Shown piece by piece: positions 1 through 5,561 of a stretch of 8,763 bases of DNA. The position numbers were made by a program, and so were the translations under genes. Position 1 is the first letter of the stretch, and each line of letters begins with the position of its first letter. The stretch is taken from contig JAUXEQ010000049.1 of NCBI GenBank assembly GCA_030620455.1, positions 1 through 8,763 of the forward strand, written 5' to 3'. Origin of the DNA: a bacterium (GTDB lineage: Bacteria; UBP14; UBA6098; B30-G16). The notes beneath the pieces are model-generated. The model saw only the letters and a program-made list of their open reading frames with translations. It was not told the DNA's origin and searched no databases.

Positions 1-354
1 GTCGCAGTTGCTGTGGCCGCTCGGTCTAAAGAGATCTATGGTGCAGTATTCGATGTCTCTGATGCTCATCCGATTCCAATCATTCCATCAGGTGTTTTCT
101 CTGTAAAGGATTTCGTACAAAAATTAAATAGCTTTCCAAAAATAATACTTATGGGGAACTATGCTAATAAAATAGAAACATCGATGAAAACAATTCTTCC
201 TAACGATTTTGCAATTACATCTCCCAGAAGTCTTCTTGCTCTGGGATATCAGGAAGTTATCGAGGGAAAATTTATTTCGGCAGAAAATCTTGAACCGAAA
301 TATTTGAGAGATTTTATCCCTGGGAAAGCGAAAGTATCCTTTGATTCTACTTGA
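1..354 (+). CDS. tsaB: tRNA threonylcarbamoyladenosine biosynthesis protein TsaB, C-terminal part (5' end outside window)
   Basis: The reading frame is open from the first base, so the gene begins upstream; 117 codons remain. TsaB is the catalytically inactive ASKHA-fold partner of TsaD in the complex that puts the t6A modification on A37 of ANN-decoding tRNAs. What is seen: the segment RSKEIYGAVFD (residues 8-18 of the fragment) matches the family's conserved stretch normally read as DARR-x-E-(V/I)-Y, and the C-terminus has the LEPKYLRDF signature shared by TsaB proteins. A typical TsaB is roughly 220-240 residues, so about half is present. A GTG at position 13 could be mistaken for a start, but the homology and the open frame run through it. 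It ends 36 bases before the next gene, which has its own promoter-like sequence. The identification rests on the end motif and overall pattern, so it is good but not certain. Confidence 0.8.
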   Translation, partial: VAVAVAARSKEIYGAVFDVSDAHPIPIIPSGVFSVKDFVQKLNSFPKIILMGNYANKIETSMKTILPNDFAITSPRSLLALGYQEVIEGKFISAENLEPKYLRDFIPGKAKVSFDST

Positions 355-380
355 CTATTTTAAAACTTTTTTTATTTAAT
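351..380 (+). promoter_or_regulatory. possible sigma70-type promoter for the leuD-like gene
   Basis: TTGACT at 351-356 and TTTAAT at 375-380 are separated by 18 bases. The predicted start of transcription lies near 387, only a few bases before the ATG at 391, so the mRNA would be nearly leaderless, which fits the lack of any SD sequence. The -35 overlaps the tsaB stop codon. The region is AT-rich, so chance matches are likely. Confidence 0.3.
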
Positions 381-390
381 TGTTGTTACA

Positions 391-882
391 ATGATTATTA
401 AAGGTAAAGCACATAAATTCGGCGACAATGTCAACACAGATGTTATCTATCCAGGGAAATATACTTACATGCAACTTGAACCCAAGGAGATGGCTATTCA
501 TGCAATGGAGGATATCAGTGCAGAATTCTACAAGAATGTTTCTATGAACGATATTATTGTGGCGGGAAAGAATTTTGGATGCGGATCCTCGAGGGAACAG
601 GCTGCGGCATGTTTAAAGTATGCTGGCATTTCAGCAATTATTGCGCATTCTTTCTCAAGACTATTTTTCAGAAACGCTATAAATTTCGGGCTTCTCGCTA
701 TAACTCATCCAAAAGCGTCAGATTTCATACAACAGGGAAACACACTGGAAATTGATTATAAATCTGGAATCATAAGATCCAAAGGAAATGAATTTAGTTT
801 CTCGCCATATCCTGAACTTGTGCAAGGAATTTTAGAAGCAGGAGGGTTGATTCCCTATCTTAAAGACAAGTTAACTAAATGA
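391..882 (+). CDS. LeuD-family dehydratase/isomerase small subunit (3-isopropylmalate dehydratase-like)
   Basis: This 163-residue protein is the aconitase-swivel-fold small subunit of a two-subunit hydro-lyase with a [4Fe-4S] large subunit (LeuC/HacA type). Visible family marks: KFGDNVNTDVIYPGKY at residues 9-24, the catalytic loop GCGSSR at 63-68, and SFSRLFFRNAINFGL at 87-101. Length matches the short archaeal-type LeuD/HacB/DmdB group (about 160-170 residues) rather than the roughly 200-residue E. coli LeuD. The substrate-recognition loop after the GKY stretch, usually YLxx (for example YLRT in homoaconitase small subunits), reads YTYM here. The substrate cannot be assigned: isopropylmalate, homocitrate/homoaconitate, citramalate or 2,3-dimethylmalate are all possible. 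No large-subunit gene lies in the window, although these subunits are often encoded side by side. No SD precedes the ATG; it may be translated from a very short leader. The family is certain, the specific reaction is not. Confidence 0.88.
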   Translation: MIIKGKAHKFGDNVNTDVIYPGKYTYMQLEPKEMAIHAMEDISAEFYKNVSMNDIIVAGKNFGCGSSREQAAACLKYAGISAIIAHSFSRLFFRNAINFGLLAITHPKASDFIQQGNTLEIDYKSGIIRSKGNEFSFSPYPELVQGILEAGGLIPYLKDKLTK

Positions 883-891
883 AAATTTAAT
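863..891 (+). promoter_or_regulatory. possible promoter for the exported-protein gene
   Basis: AAGACA at 863-868 (4 of 6 consensus) and TTTAAT at 886-891 are 17 bases apart, and the -10 hexamer is identical to the candidates before the leuD-like gene and rpsJ. Transcription would start near 898, about 15 bases before the ATG. The -35 lies inside the preceding coding region. Weak evidence in AT-rich sequence. Confidence 0.22.
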
Positions 892-912
892 TTTACATAT
901 TCGATTAATACA

Positions 913-1518
913 ATGAGGTGTCTCAACTATACATCAACATTCGCGTCAATAATTTTTATATCATACCAGATGTTTATTAATTCCGCAATTGCACAACCAA
1001 TAATAAAGTCGAAGCACGAACAGGACTTTGAGCAAAATACTGATGCTGAAGAAAAGAAAGATCCAAGGATTATATTTGAGGAGAAAATGAAAAATTTTCT
1101 GCATAAAGCCGACAAAGATTTTGAAAATAAGAATTACCTTCGAGCATATAAAAATTACATTTTCTGCTTTGAATTCAGTAGAGGAAGCAACAAAGAATAT
1201 ACGCTTATGAAAGCTTATCTCTCTATAGAAAACCACCTTGTAGAAGAGGTGATACCCTCTCCATATTACTATTCGAGTCGATTTAAAGGCATAATTAAAA
1301 AAGCCCATTCCATATGCTCTCAGAATGAGAAATCGGGATTAAAAATTAAGAAAACCGACTGGTATGGAAGAGCAGTCGAAAATTATATCTTTTTCAGAAA
1401 AAAAATGATATCCGATATCACAGACATTGAGAAAAAGACCGCTTTCGAGAAGGAACTCCCAAAAATCGAATTTTTGGACAGAGAATATATCGAAAAGATC
1501 AAGCCAAAAGATAAATAG
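913..1518 (+). CDS. hypothetical exported protein, unknown function
   Basis: I do not recognise this 201-residue protein. The N-terminus looks like a Sec signal peptide: a basic residue at 2, a hydrophobic stretch at about residues 8-24, and a likely signal peptidase I site after AIA (25-27), leaving Q28 as the mature N-terminus. There is no lipobox cysteine. The mature part is very rich in Lys and Glu. An acidic, probably disordered stretch (about 34-50) is followed by a helical segment (about 55-90) whose ADKDFENKNYLRAYKNY pattern resembles a single tetratricopeptide-type repeat, which is only suggestive. No catalytic motif or further membrane segment is seen. No SD precedes the ATG. ORFs on the opposite strand across this region look like shadows. 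It sits between the leuD-like gene and the ribosomal operon, with no contextual clue. Codon-rich open frame and signal peptide support a real gene. Confidence 0.65.
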   Translation: MRCLNYTSTFASIIFISYQMFINSAIAQPIIKSKHEQDFEQNTDAEEKKDPRIIFEEKMKNFLHKADKDFENKNYLRAYKNYIFCFEFSRGSNKEYTLMKAYLSIENHLVEEVIPSPYYYSSRFKGIIKKAHSICSQNEKSGLKIKKTDWYGRAVENYIFFRKKMISDITDIEKKTAFEKELPKIEFLDREYIEKIKPKDK

Positions 1519-1631
1519 AATTGCCTTAGTATTATCATACCTCTATATCTTATATTTTAAAAAGAGAAAAGTAGTTTAAAGAGATTTTCTCGTCATTTTC
1601 TGCATTTAATTTAAAATTCTTAATTTTTATG
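1519..1631. other. AT-rich spacer with no recognised gene
   Basis: This is the first part of a 278-base gap between the exported-protein gene and rpsJ. I see no coding potential, tRNA or repeat here. A 7-bp inverted repeat (1564-1570 with 1585-1591, 14-base loop) lacks a following T-run and is not convincing as a terminator. Confidence 0.5.
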
Positions 1632-1659
1632 TTGACATAATTTCAAAATTCTTTTTAAT
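1632..1659 (+). promoter_or_regulatory. sigma70-type promoter of the S10 operon
   Basis: A perfect TTGACA at 1632-1637 is followed after 16 bases by TTTAAT at 1654-1659 (5 of 6 consensus). Transcription would begin at about 1666, giving a leader of around 130 nucleotides before rpsJ. It is the best promoter match in the window and is correctly placed ahead of a ten-gene highly expressed operon. No competing promoter of similar quality is seen between 1519 and 1796. Confidence 0.6.
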
Positions 1660-1675
1660 AGAAGTCCTGATGCTT

Positions 1676-1742
1676 GAGTCAAAGCTCATTACAAGCGACG
1701 GGGGATAGTACTTCATCCCTACGGCTTTTGTGGATAAGGCTC
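1676..1742 (+). promoter_or_regulatory. structured leader RNA upstream of rpsJ (possible autoregulatory element)
   Basis: This G/C-rich island in AT-rich flanks can fold into a long irregular hairpin. AAGC 1693-1696 pairs with GCTT 1724-1727; G1697 and A1698 bulge; CG 1699-1700 pairs with CG 1722-1723; A1721 bulges; GGGGAT 1701-1706 pairs with ATCCCT 1715-1720 (one G-U); AGTACTTC closes the loop. An outer stem GAGTC 1676-1680 with GGCTC 1738-1742 (one G-U) can enclose it. In E. coli the S10 leader is bound by L4, which represses the operon; whether this element works the same way is inference. It does not match a riboswitch or leader family I can recall. There is no T-run after the hairpin, so it is not an ordinary terminator. 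Confidence 0.45.
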
Positions 1743-1796
1743 TTAGAAACTAATTGATGGAGTATTTTTATATTTGAATAATGAAAGAGGTATGAT

Positions 1797-2102
1797 ATGT
1801 CACAAAGAATTCGAATTAAGCTGAAGTCCTATGATACTGTTATTTTGGATCGTTCCACTAAAGAAATTGTTGAAATTGCCAAGAGAACCGGAGCTATTGT
1901 CGCAGGTCCTATTCCATTGCCTACAAGAAGGAGGATTTACACAGTTTTGCGATCGACTTTTATTGATAAAAAAAGTCGTGAACAGTTTGAAATGAGAATT
2001 CACAAAAGACTTATCGATATATACGGTGCGGATGATAAAACTATCGAGGAAATGATGAAAGTCGAACTACCAGCAGGTGTTGATATAGAAATTTCTCTGT
2101 AA
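1797..2102 (+). CDS. rpsJ: 30S ribosomal protein S10 (NusE)
   Basis: This 101-residue protein has the standard S10 length. It binds the 3' major domain of 16S rRNA in the 30S head and, as NusE, joins NusB in transcription antitermination. Key matches: RIRIKLKSYD near the N-terminus, EIAKRTGAIVAGPIPLPTRR (about 26-45), and KKSREQFEMRIHKRLIDI (about 58-75), which forms part of the extended loop and following helix. The start is fixed by AAAGAGG at 1784-1790, six bases before the ATG. It is the first gene of the operon, following a promoter and a structured leader. In many bacteria tuf and fusA lie just upstream; here they do not. Confidence 0.98.
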   Translation: MSQRIRIKLKSYDTVILDRSTKEIVEIAKRTGAIVAGPIPLPTRRRIYTVLRSTFIDKKSREQFEMRIHKRLIDIYGADDKTIEEMMKVELPAGVDIEISL

Positions 2103-2128
2103 TTTTCGCTCATTATAAAAATAAATTT

Positions 2129-2133
2129 GGAGG
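2129..2133 (+). promoter_or_regulatory. Shine-Dalgarno of rplC, deciding its start
   Basis: GGAGG lies eight bases before the ATG at 2142. An in-frame TTG at 2127 overlaps this site and so would not be served by it; the ATG is the better start. Confidence 0.85.
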
Positions 2134-2141
2134 CTTTAAAT

Positions 2142-2774
2142 ATGCTCGGATTATTGGGCAAAAAAATAGGGATGACAACAATTTTCACCGAGGAAGGTAC
2201 AGAACAACCTGTTACTGTGATACAAGCAGGTCCATGTACTGTCATACAAGTGAAAACAAACGAACGCGATGGATACTCATCTATTCAACTTGGATATGAT
2301 TCAATTCCTCCTAAACTTGTTAACAAGCCAATGATGGGACATTTTAAAAATGCTGGTGTTAAACCATTTAGAAAGCTTAGAGAATTTAGACTCGAGGAAT
2401 TATCCAAGGATTTAACTCCCGGAAAAGTTCTGAAAGTTGAGGATGTTTTTTCCGAAGGTGATAAGATTAATTTAACAGGCACATCTAAGGGCAAAGGCTT
2501 TAGCGGAGTTGTAAAACGCTTCGGCTTTAAAGGTGGACCTAAATCCCATGGTCAAAAGGACAAGCACAGGAGTGCTGGGTCTATCGGTGCATCTAGTTAT
2601 CCGTCTCGCGTTTTTAGAGGATTAAAAATGCCGGGGCATCAGGGTAATAAAGCTATTACAATTAAAGGTCTGCGTATTCTGAAAATTATTCCTGAAGACA
2701 ATTTAATTCTTGTGAAAGGTTCTGTTGCAGGACCCAGAGGTAGTTATCTAATTATTAAGAAACAATTCAGTTAA
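2142..2774 (+). CDS. rplC: 50S ribosomal protein L3
   Basis: L3 binds 23S rRNA near its 3' end, starts 50S assembly, and sends a long loop toward the peptidyl-transferase centre. The 210-residue product begins MLGLLGKKIGMT, the family's typical N-terminus. It then shows GTSKGKGFSGVVKRFGFKGGP (residues about 113-133) and KSHGQKDKHRSAGSIG, which are the most conserved L3 stretches. The tip segment reads MPGHQGN, where many bacteria have MAGHMGN or similar, and the C-terminus has LVKGSVAGPRGSY. The ATG at 2142 is preferred over an in-frame TTG fifteen bases upstream because a GGAGG is properly spaced before it and the homology starts there. It is separated from rpsJ by 39 bases and from rplD by 47. 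Confidence 0.97.
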   Translation: MLGLLGKKIGMTTIFTEEGTEQPVTVIQAGPCTVIQVKTNERDGYSSIQLGYDSIPPKLVNKPMMGHFKNAGVKPFRKLREFRLEELSKDLTPGKVLKVEDVFSEGDKINLTGTSKGKGFSGVVKRFGFKGGPKSHGQKDKHRSAGSIGASSYPSRVFRGLKMPGHQGNKAITIKGLRILKIIPEDNLILVKGSVAGPRGSYLIIKKQFS

Positions 2775-2821
2775 CAATTCAATTTTTTTTAAATTCTATA
2801 TAAAAGATAAAGAGGATTTAA

Positions 2822-3454
2822 ATGAGCAAGGCTAAATTATACGATAAACAAGGAAACAATAAGGGTAATGTTGAACTTCCTGAAATAGCCTTCGACTGTA
2901 AGCCCAATAAAGATGTTCTTTGGCAATATGTTAAAATGTATAATGCCAATCAACGATTAGGCACTCATTCTGCAAAAACACGGTCTGAAATTAGAGGTGG
3001 CGGCAGAAAACCATGGCGTCAAAAAGGAACTGGAAGAGCAAGGGCTGGAACAACAAGTTCCGGTTTATGGCGTTCTGGAGGAGTGATTTTTCCACCCAAA
3101 CCCAGAGATTATAGGCAATATATGCCCAAAAAGATGAAGAAGATTGCCTTATCATCTGCTCTTAGCGATAGAGCTAAAGAAAACTTGGTTCACGTCTTCG
3201 AGGGCTTTGATATTAAATCTCCAAAAACAAGTGAACTCATTAAGATTTTCGATACAGCAGAGTTAAACATAAATAAACCTATTCTTATAATTACTAATTC
3301 TATCGAAAATGAATTGCTATTAAGTGCAAGAAATATTCAAAATATATGTGTGAAATTTTCTGGAGAAATTAATGCATATGAAGTACTTAAAGCTGAGAAC
3401 ATAATAATCGAGCAAAATGCACTTGAAAAAATTGAGGAGCTTTGTAAAATATGA
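2822..3454 (+). CDS. rplD: 50S ribosomal protein L4
   Basis: L4 is an early 50S assembly protein whose extended loop lines the peptide exit tunnel; in E. coli it also represses the S10 operon by binding its mRNA leader. The 210 residues match the family length. The tunnel loop is well conserved, with GTHSAKTRSEIRGGGRKPWR (about 47-66), QKGTGRARAG (about 67-76) and PPKPRDY (about 91-97). AGAGG at 2811-2815 is six bases before the ATG. The C-terminal half is more diverged, as is usual. Its stop codon overlaps the start of rplW (ATGA), which suggests translational coupling. Given the structured leader ahead of rpsJ, an autoregulatory role for this protein is plausible but not shown. Confidence 0.97.
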   Translation: MSKAKLYDKQGNNKGNVELPEIAFDCKPNKDVLWQYVKMYNANQRLGTHSAKTRSEIRGGGRKPWRQKGTGRARAGTTSSGLWRSGGVIFPPKPRDYRQYMPKKMKKIALSSALSDRAKENLVHVFEGFDIKSPKTSELIKIFDTAELNINKPILIITNSIENELLLSARNIQNICVKFSGEINAYEVLKAENIIIEQNALEKIEELCKI

Positions 3455-3750
3455 AACTAAAGGATCCACATAAAATTATTGTTAAACCCATAATTACAGA
3501 GAAATCAACTTTACTACGGACAGAGAGTAACATATTTCAGTTTTACATTAGACCAGATGCTACGAAAAAACTGGTCAAGCAAAGTGTAGAGGAACTATTC
3601 AAGGTGGATGTGCTAAATGTTAGAATTATTAACCTTCCGGGTAAACCTCGAAGGCGTGGCCTTTACACTGGAAAAACGAAATCCAGAAAAAAGGCGTTGG
3701 TAAAAGTAAAGTATGGACAAAATATTCCAATTTTTGAAGGACTTGTATAA
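3451..3750 (+). CDS. rplW: 50S ribosomal protein L23
   Basis: L23 sits at the exit of the ribosomal tunnel and docks trigger factor, SRP and the Sec translocon. The 99-residue protein has the family signature IIVKPIITEKSTLL near the N-terminus, then FQFYIRPDATKKLVKQSVEELFKVDVLNVRIINLPGK in shortened similarity to the canonical fold, followed by the basic loop RRRGLYTGKTKSRKKALVKV. The ATG overlaps the rplD stop by four bases (ATGA at 3451-3454). A purine-rich GAGGAG around 3433-3438 is rather far upstream for an SD, so coupling to rplD translation is the likely initiation route. Length and motifs are normal. Confidence 0.97.
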   Translation: MKLKDPHKIIVKPIITEKSTLLRTESNIFQFYIRPDATKKLVKQSVEELFKVDVLNVRIINLPGKPRRRGLYTGKTKSRKKALVKVKYGQNIPIFEGLV

Positions 3751-3790
3751 TTATAAAATGGAAAGAAACACAAACTAAAGTGGTTTCGAA

Positions 3791-3813
3791 TTTCGGGAAA
3801 ATTCATCCCGAAA
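3791..3813 (+). promoter_or_regulatory. perfect hairpin abutting the rplB ribosome binding site
   Basis: TTTCGGGA (3791-3798) and TCCCGAAA (3806-3813) are perfect inverted repeats around a 7-base loop. The downstream arm runs straight into the rplB SD: AAAGGAG occupies 3811-3817, so three of its bases are inside the stem and GGAG follows immediately. No T-run follows, so it is not a Rho-independent terminator. It may modulate L2 translation or mark an mRNA processing site; both are inference. Confidence 0.55.
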
Positions 3814-3822
3814 GGAGTTGAA

Positions 3823-4740
3823 ATGGCAATTAAAAAATTTAAACCTACTTCTCCCGGTTTAAGACAAAAAATTGCACTGAGATATACTGAAATTACAAAG
3901 CAAAAACCAGAAAAGAAACTTCTCAAGAAGAAGTCTAATACTGGTGGCAGAAATCATCACGGTCGAATCACAGTTAGACATCGCGGTGGTGGAAATAAAA
4001 AGCGTTATCGAATTATCGATTTAAAGCGTGATAAAAAAGACATCGAAGCTAAGGTTGCAGCTATTGAGTATGATCCTAATCGCTCTGCCTTCATTGCTCT
4101 GCTTCATTATACTGATGGCGAAAAAAGATATATTTTAGCTCCAAATGGCATTAAATTAGGCGAACACATCATTTCATACAGCACTAAAGCTTTGGAAATA
4201 AATAAAGTAATCCCAGATATAAAAGCAGGTAATGCATTACCGCTTTATCGAATACCTGTCGGAGCCAGAGTTCACAATCTAGAATTAAAACCGGGTAAGG
4301 GTGCTCAGGTTGTCCGCTCGGCAGGTGTTGAGGCTCAAATTGTTGGACGCGAAGAAAAGACTTCAAGACATACAGTATTCAATAATGAAGGTAAAATTAT
4401 CGAGCAGATTTATGTTCCCTATGTGCTTATTAGACTTCCTTCAAGTGAAATAAGGCGTTTCCAAGGTGATTGTATGGCAGTTATTGGACAGGTTAGCAAT
4501 GTAGATCATTCTAATATTGTCTATGGTAAAGCCGGTGCCCGAAGATGGCTAGATCGAAGACCCAAAGTCAGAGGTGTGGTTATGAATCCAGTTGATCATC
4601 CGCATGGAGGAGGCGAAGGAGGCAAACAGAAAGGCTATAAAACACCCAGGACTCCGTGGGGAAAGCCATGCAAAGGATACAAAACTCGAAAGAAAAATAA
4701 ACCTTCTAATATTTTCATTGTAAAACGTCGAACAAAATAA
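3823..4740 (+). CDS. rplB: 50S ribosomal protein L2, with internal insertions
   Basis: L2 binds 23S rRNA, is needed for subunit association, and lies near the peptidyl-transferase centre. Conserved landmarks are all present: SNTGGRNHHGRITVRHRGGG (about 38-57), IEYDPNRSA (81-89), GNALPLYRIPVGARVHNLEL (136-155), and NPVDHPHGGGEGG (255-267), which contains the histidine studied in E. coli L2. At 305 residues it is about 30 longer than the usual 273-280. The extra length is internal: about 20 added residues around 176-199 (window 4348-4419), between AQIVG and YVLIRLPSSEIRRF, and about 8 around 120-130. Both keep frame and leave flanking motifs intact, so this is not a frameshift. AAAGGAG at 3811-3817 serves the ATG and touches a perfect hairpin. 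Confidence 0.97.
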   Translation: MAIKKFKPTSPGLRQKIALRYTEITKQKPEKKLLKKKSNTGGRNHHGRITVRHRGGGNKKRYRIIDLKRDKKDIEAKVAAIEYDPNRSAFIALLHYTDGEKRYILAPNGIKLGEHIISYSTKALEINKVIPDIKAGNALPLYRIPVGARVHNLELKPGKGAQVVRSAGVEAQIVGREEKTSRHTVFNNEGKIIEQIYVPYVLIRLPSSEIRRFQGDCMAVIGQVSNVDHSNIVYGKAGARRWLDRRPKVRGVVMNPVDHPHGGGEGGKQKGYKTPRTPWGKPCKGYKTRKKNKPSNIFIVKRRTK

Positions 4741-4765
4741 GCACTATTTTTATAAAAGGAGATTT

Positions 4766-5053
4766 ATGCCCCGTTCGCTAAAAAAAGGACCGTATGTTGA
4801 TGCAAAACTACTTAAAAAAATTGAGGAATTAACTAAATCTGGTAAACATAAAGTTTTAAAAACCTGGTCTCGACGCACTACAATAATACCAGAATTTATT
4901 GGTCATACAATCGCAGTGCACAATGGCCATAAGTTTATTCCAGTTTATATTTCTGAGAATATGGTTGGACACAAATTAGGTGAATTCTCACCATCAACGA
5001 TATTCAAAGGACACGGTGGTAAAAAGGCTAAGCAGGTTATTAGAAAGAAATAA
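4766..5053 (+). CDS. rpsS: 30S ribosomal protein S19
   Basis: S19 is in the 30S head, contacts S13 and lies near the A-site finger of the large subunit. The 95-residue product begins with the near-universal MPRSLKKGPYVD and continues with KTWSRRTTIIPEFIGHTIAVHNG (about 32-54) and the C-terminal ENMVGHKLGEFSPSTIFKGHGG (about 64-85). AAGGAG at 4756-4761 is four bases before the ATG, slightly close but usable. The gap from rplB is only 25 bases. Nothing unusual in length or motifs. Confidence 0.98.
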   Translation: MPRSLKKGPYVDAKLLKKIEELTKSGKHKVLKTWSRRTTIIPEFIGHTIAVHNGHKFIPVYISENMVGHKLGEFSPSTIFKGHGGKKAKQVIRKK

Positions 5054-5112
5054 TCATTAATTATAAGCATTAGAATTGTCAGATCGAAATTTATCGGTCT
5101 TATATGGATTAT

Positions 5113-5117
5113 GGAGG
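5113..5117 (+). promoter_or_regulatory. Shine-Dalgarno of rplV, deciding its start
   Basis: GGAGG is eight bases before the ATG at 5126. Two earlier in-frame ATGs (5111 and 5120) overlap it or lie only two bases after it, so they are poorly placed for initiation. Confidence 0.75.
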
Positions 5118-5125
5118 ATATGGTA

Positions 5126-5473
5126 ATGGTTTCAAGAGCTATATGGAAATATGTAAGAATCTCTCCAAGAAAACTTAGATTAGTAGCAGATATTATAAGA
5201 GGAAAACCTGTTACGGAAGCCATGGCAATGCTTCCCCTTCTGAATAAGCGAGCAGCGCCTATTCTTCTCAAAACGCTTAAATCTGCAGTTTCAAATGCTA
5301 TAAATAATGAAGACCTAAATGTTAAAGAGGAAGATTTATTCGTTTCCAGACTGTTAATTAATGAATCCTTCAGGCTTAAGAGATGGCGACCAATATCCAG
5401 AGGTAGAGCTGTACCATATGCTCACAGGTTCTCTCATATATGGATTGAACTTGATTCTATGAAAGAACTTTGA
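5126..5473 (+). CDS. rplV: 50S ribosomal protein L22
   Basis: L22 binds all domains of 23S rRNA; its long beta hairpin lines the exit tunnel at the constriction where macrolides bind. With the start at 5126 it has 115 residues, near the usual 110-115. Family marks are YVRISPRKLRLVADIIRGKP (about 9-28) and the hairpin stretch RLKRWRPISRGRAVPYAHR (about 83-101), followed by FSHIWIEL. The upstream in-frame ATGs at 5111 and 5120 would add five or two residues; the third ATG is preferred because of the GGAGG spacing. A weak inverted repeat (AGATCG 5081-5086 with CGGTCT 5095-5100) lies in the 72-base gap after rpsS. Confidence 0.97.
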   Translation: MVSRAIWKYVRISPRKLRLVADIIRGKPVTEAMAMLPLLNKRAAPILLKTLKSAVSNAINNEDLNVKEEDLFVSRLLINESFRLKRWRPISRGRAVPYAHRFSHIWIELDSMKEL

Positions 5474-5549
5474 ATATGATTTAAATTATTTATCTTAATA
5501 TCGAATATTCTAATTTATAATTTGAAAAAATTTAGAAAGATTTACATAT

Positions 5550-5555
5550 AGGAGG
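5550..5555 (+). promoter_or_regulatory. Shine-Dalgarno supporting the TTG start of rpsC
   Basis: A full AGGAGG lies six bases before the TTG at 5562. It confirms that a TTG is used as the initiation codon. Confidence 0.85.
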
Positions 5556-5561
5556 ATTAAC

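Noticed and set aside
927..1308. Minus-strand open frames across the exported-protein gene
   Set aside because: They lie opposite a plausible gene with a signal peptide, have no SD, and their products look like low-complexity hydrophobic translations of AT-rich antisense sequence.
1564..1591. Inverted repeat as a terminator of the exported-protein gene
   Set aside because: The stem is a short AT-rich 7 bp with a 14-base loop and no T-run after it.
1661..1714. Possible pseudoknot between GAAGT (1661-1665) and ACTTC in the leader hairpin loop (1710-1714)
   Set aside because: The 5' partner probably lies upstream of the transcription start predicted near 1666, so it would not be in the RNA; five base pairs is also weak.
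1676..1742. tRNA or known small RNA in the rpsJ leader
   Set aside because: There is no cloverleaf, no T-loop sequence, and no match to tmRNA, SRP RNA or riboswitch cores that I can recall.
1800..2494. Minus-strand open frames across rpsJ and rplC
   Set aside because: They are antisense shadows of certain ribosomal protein genes.
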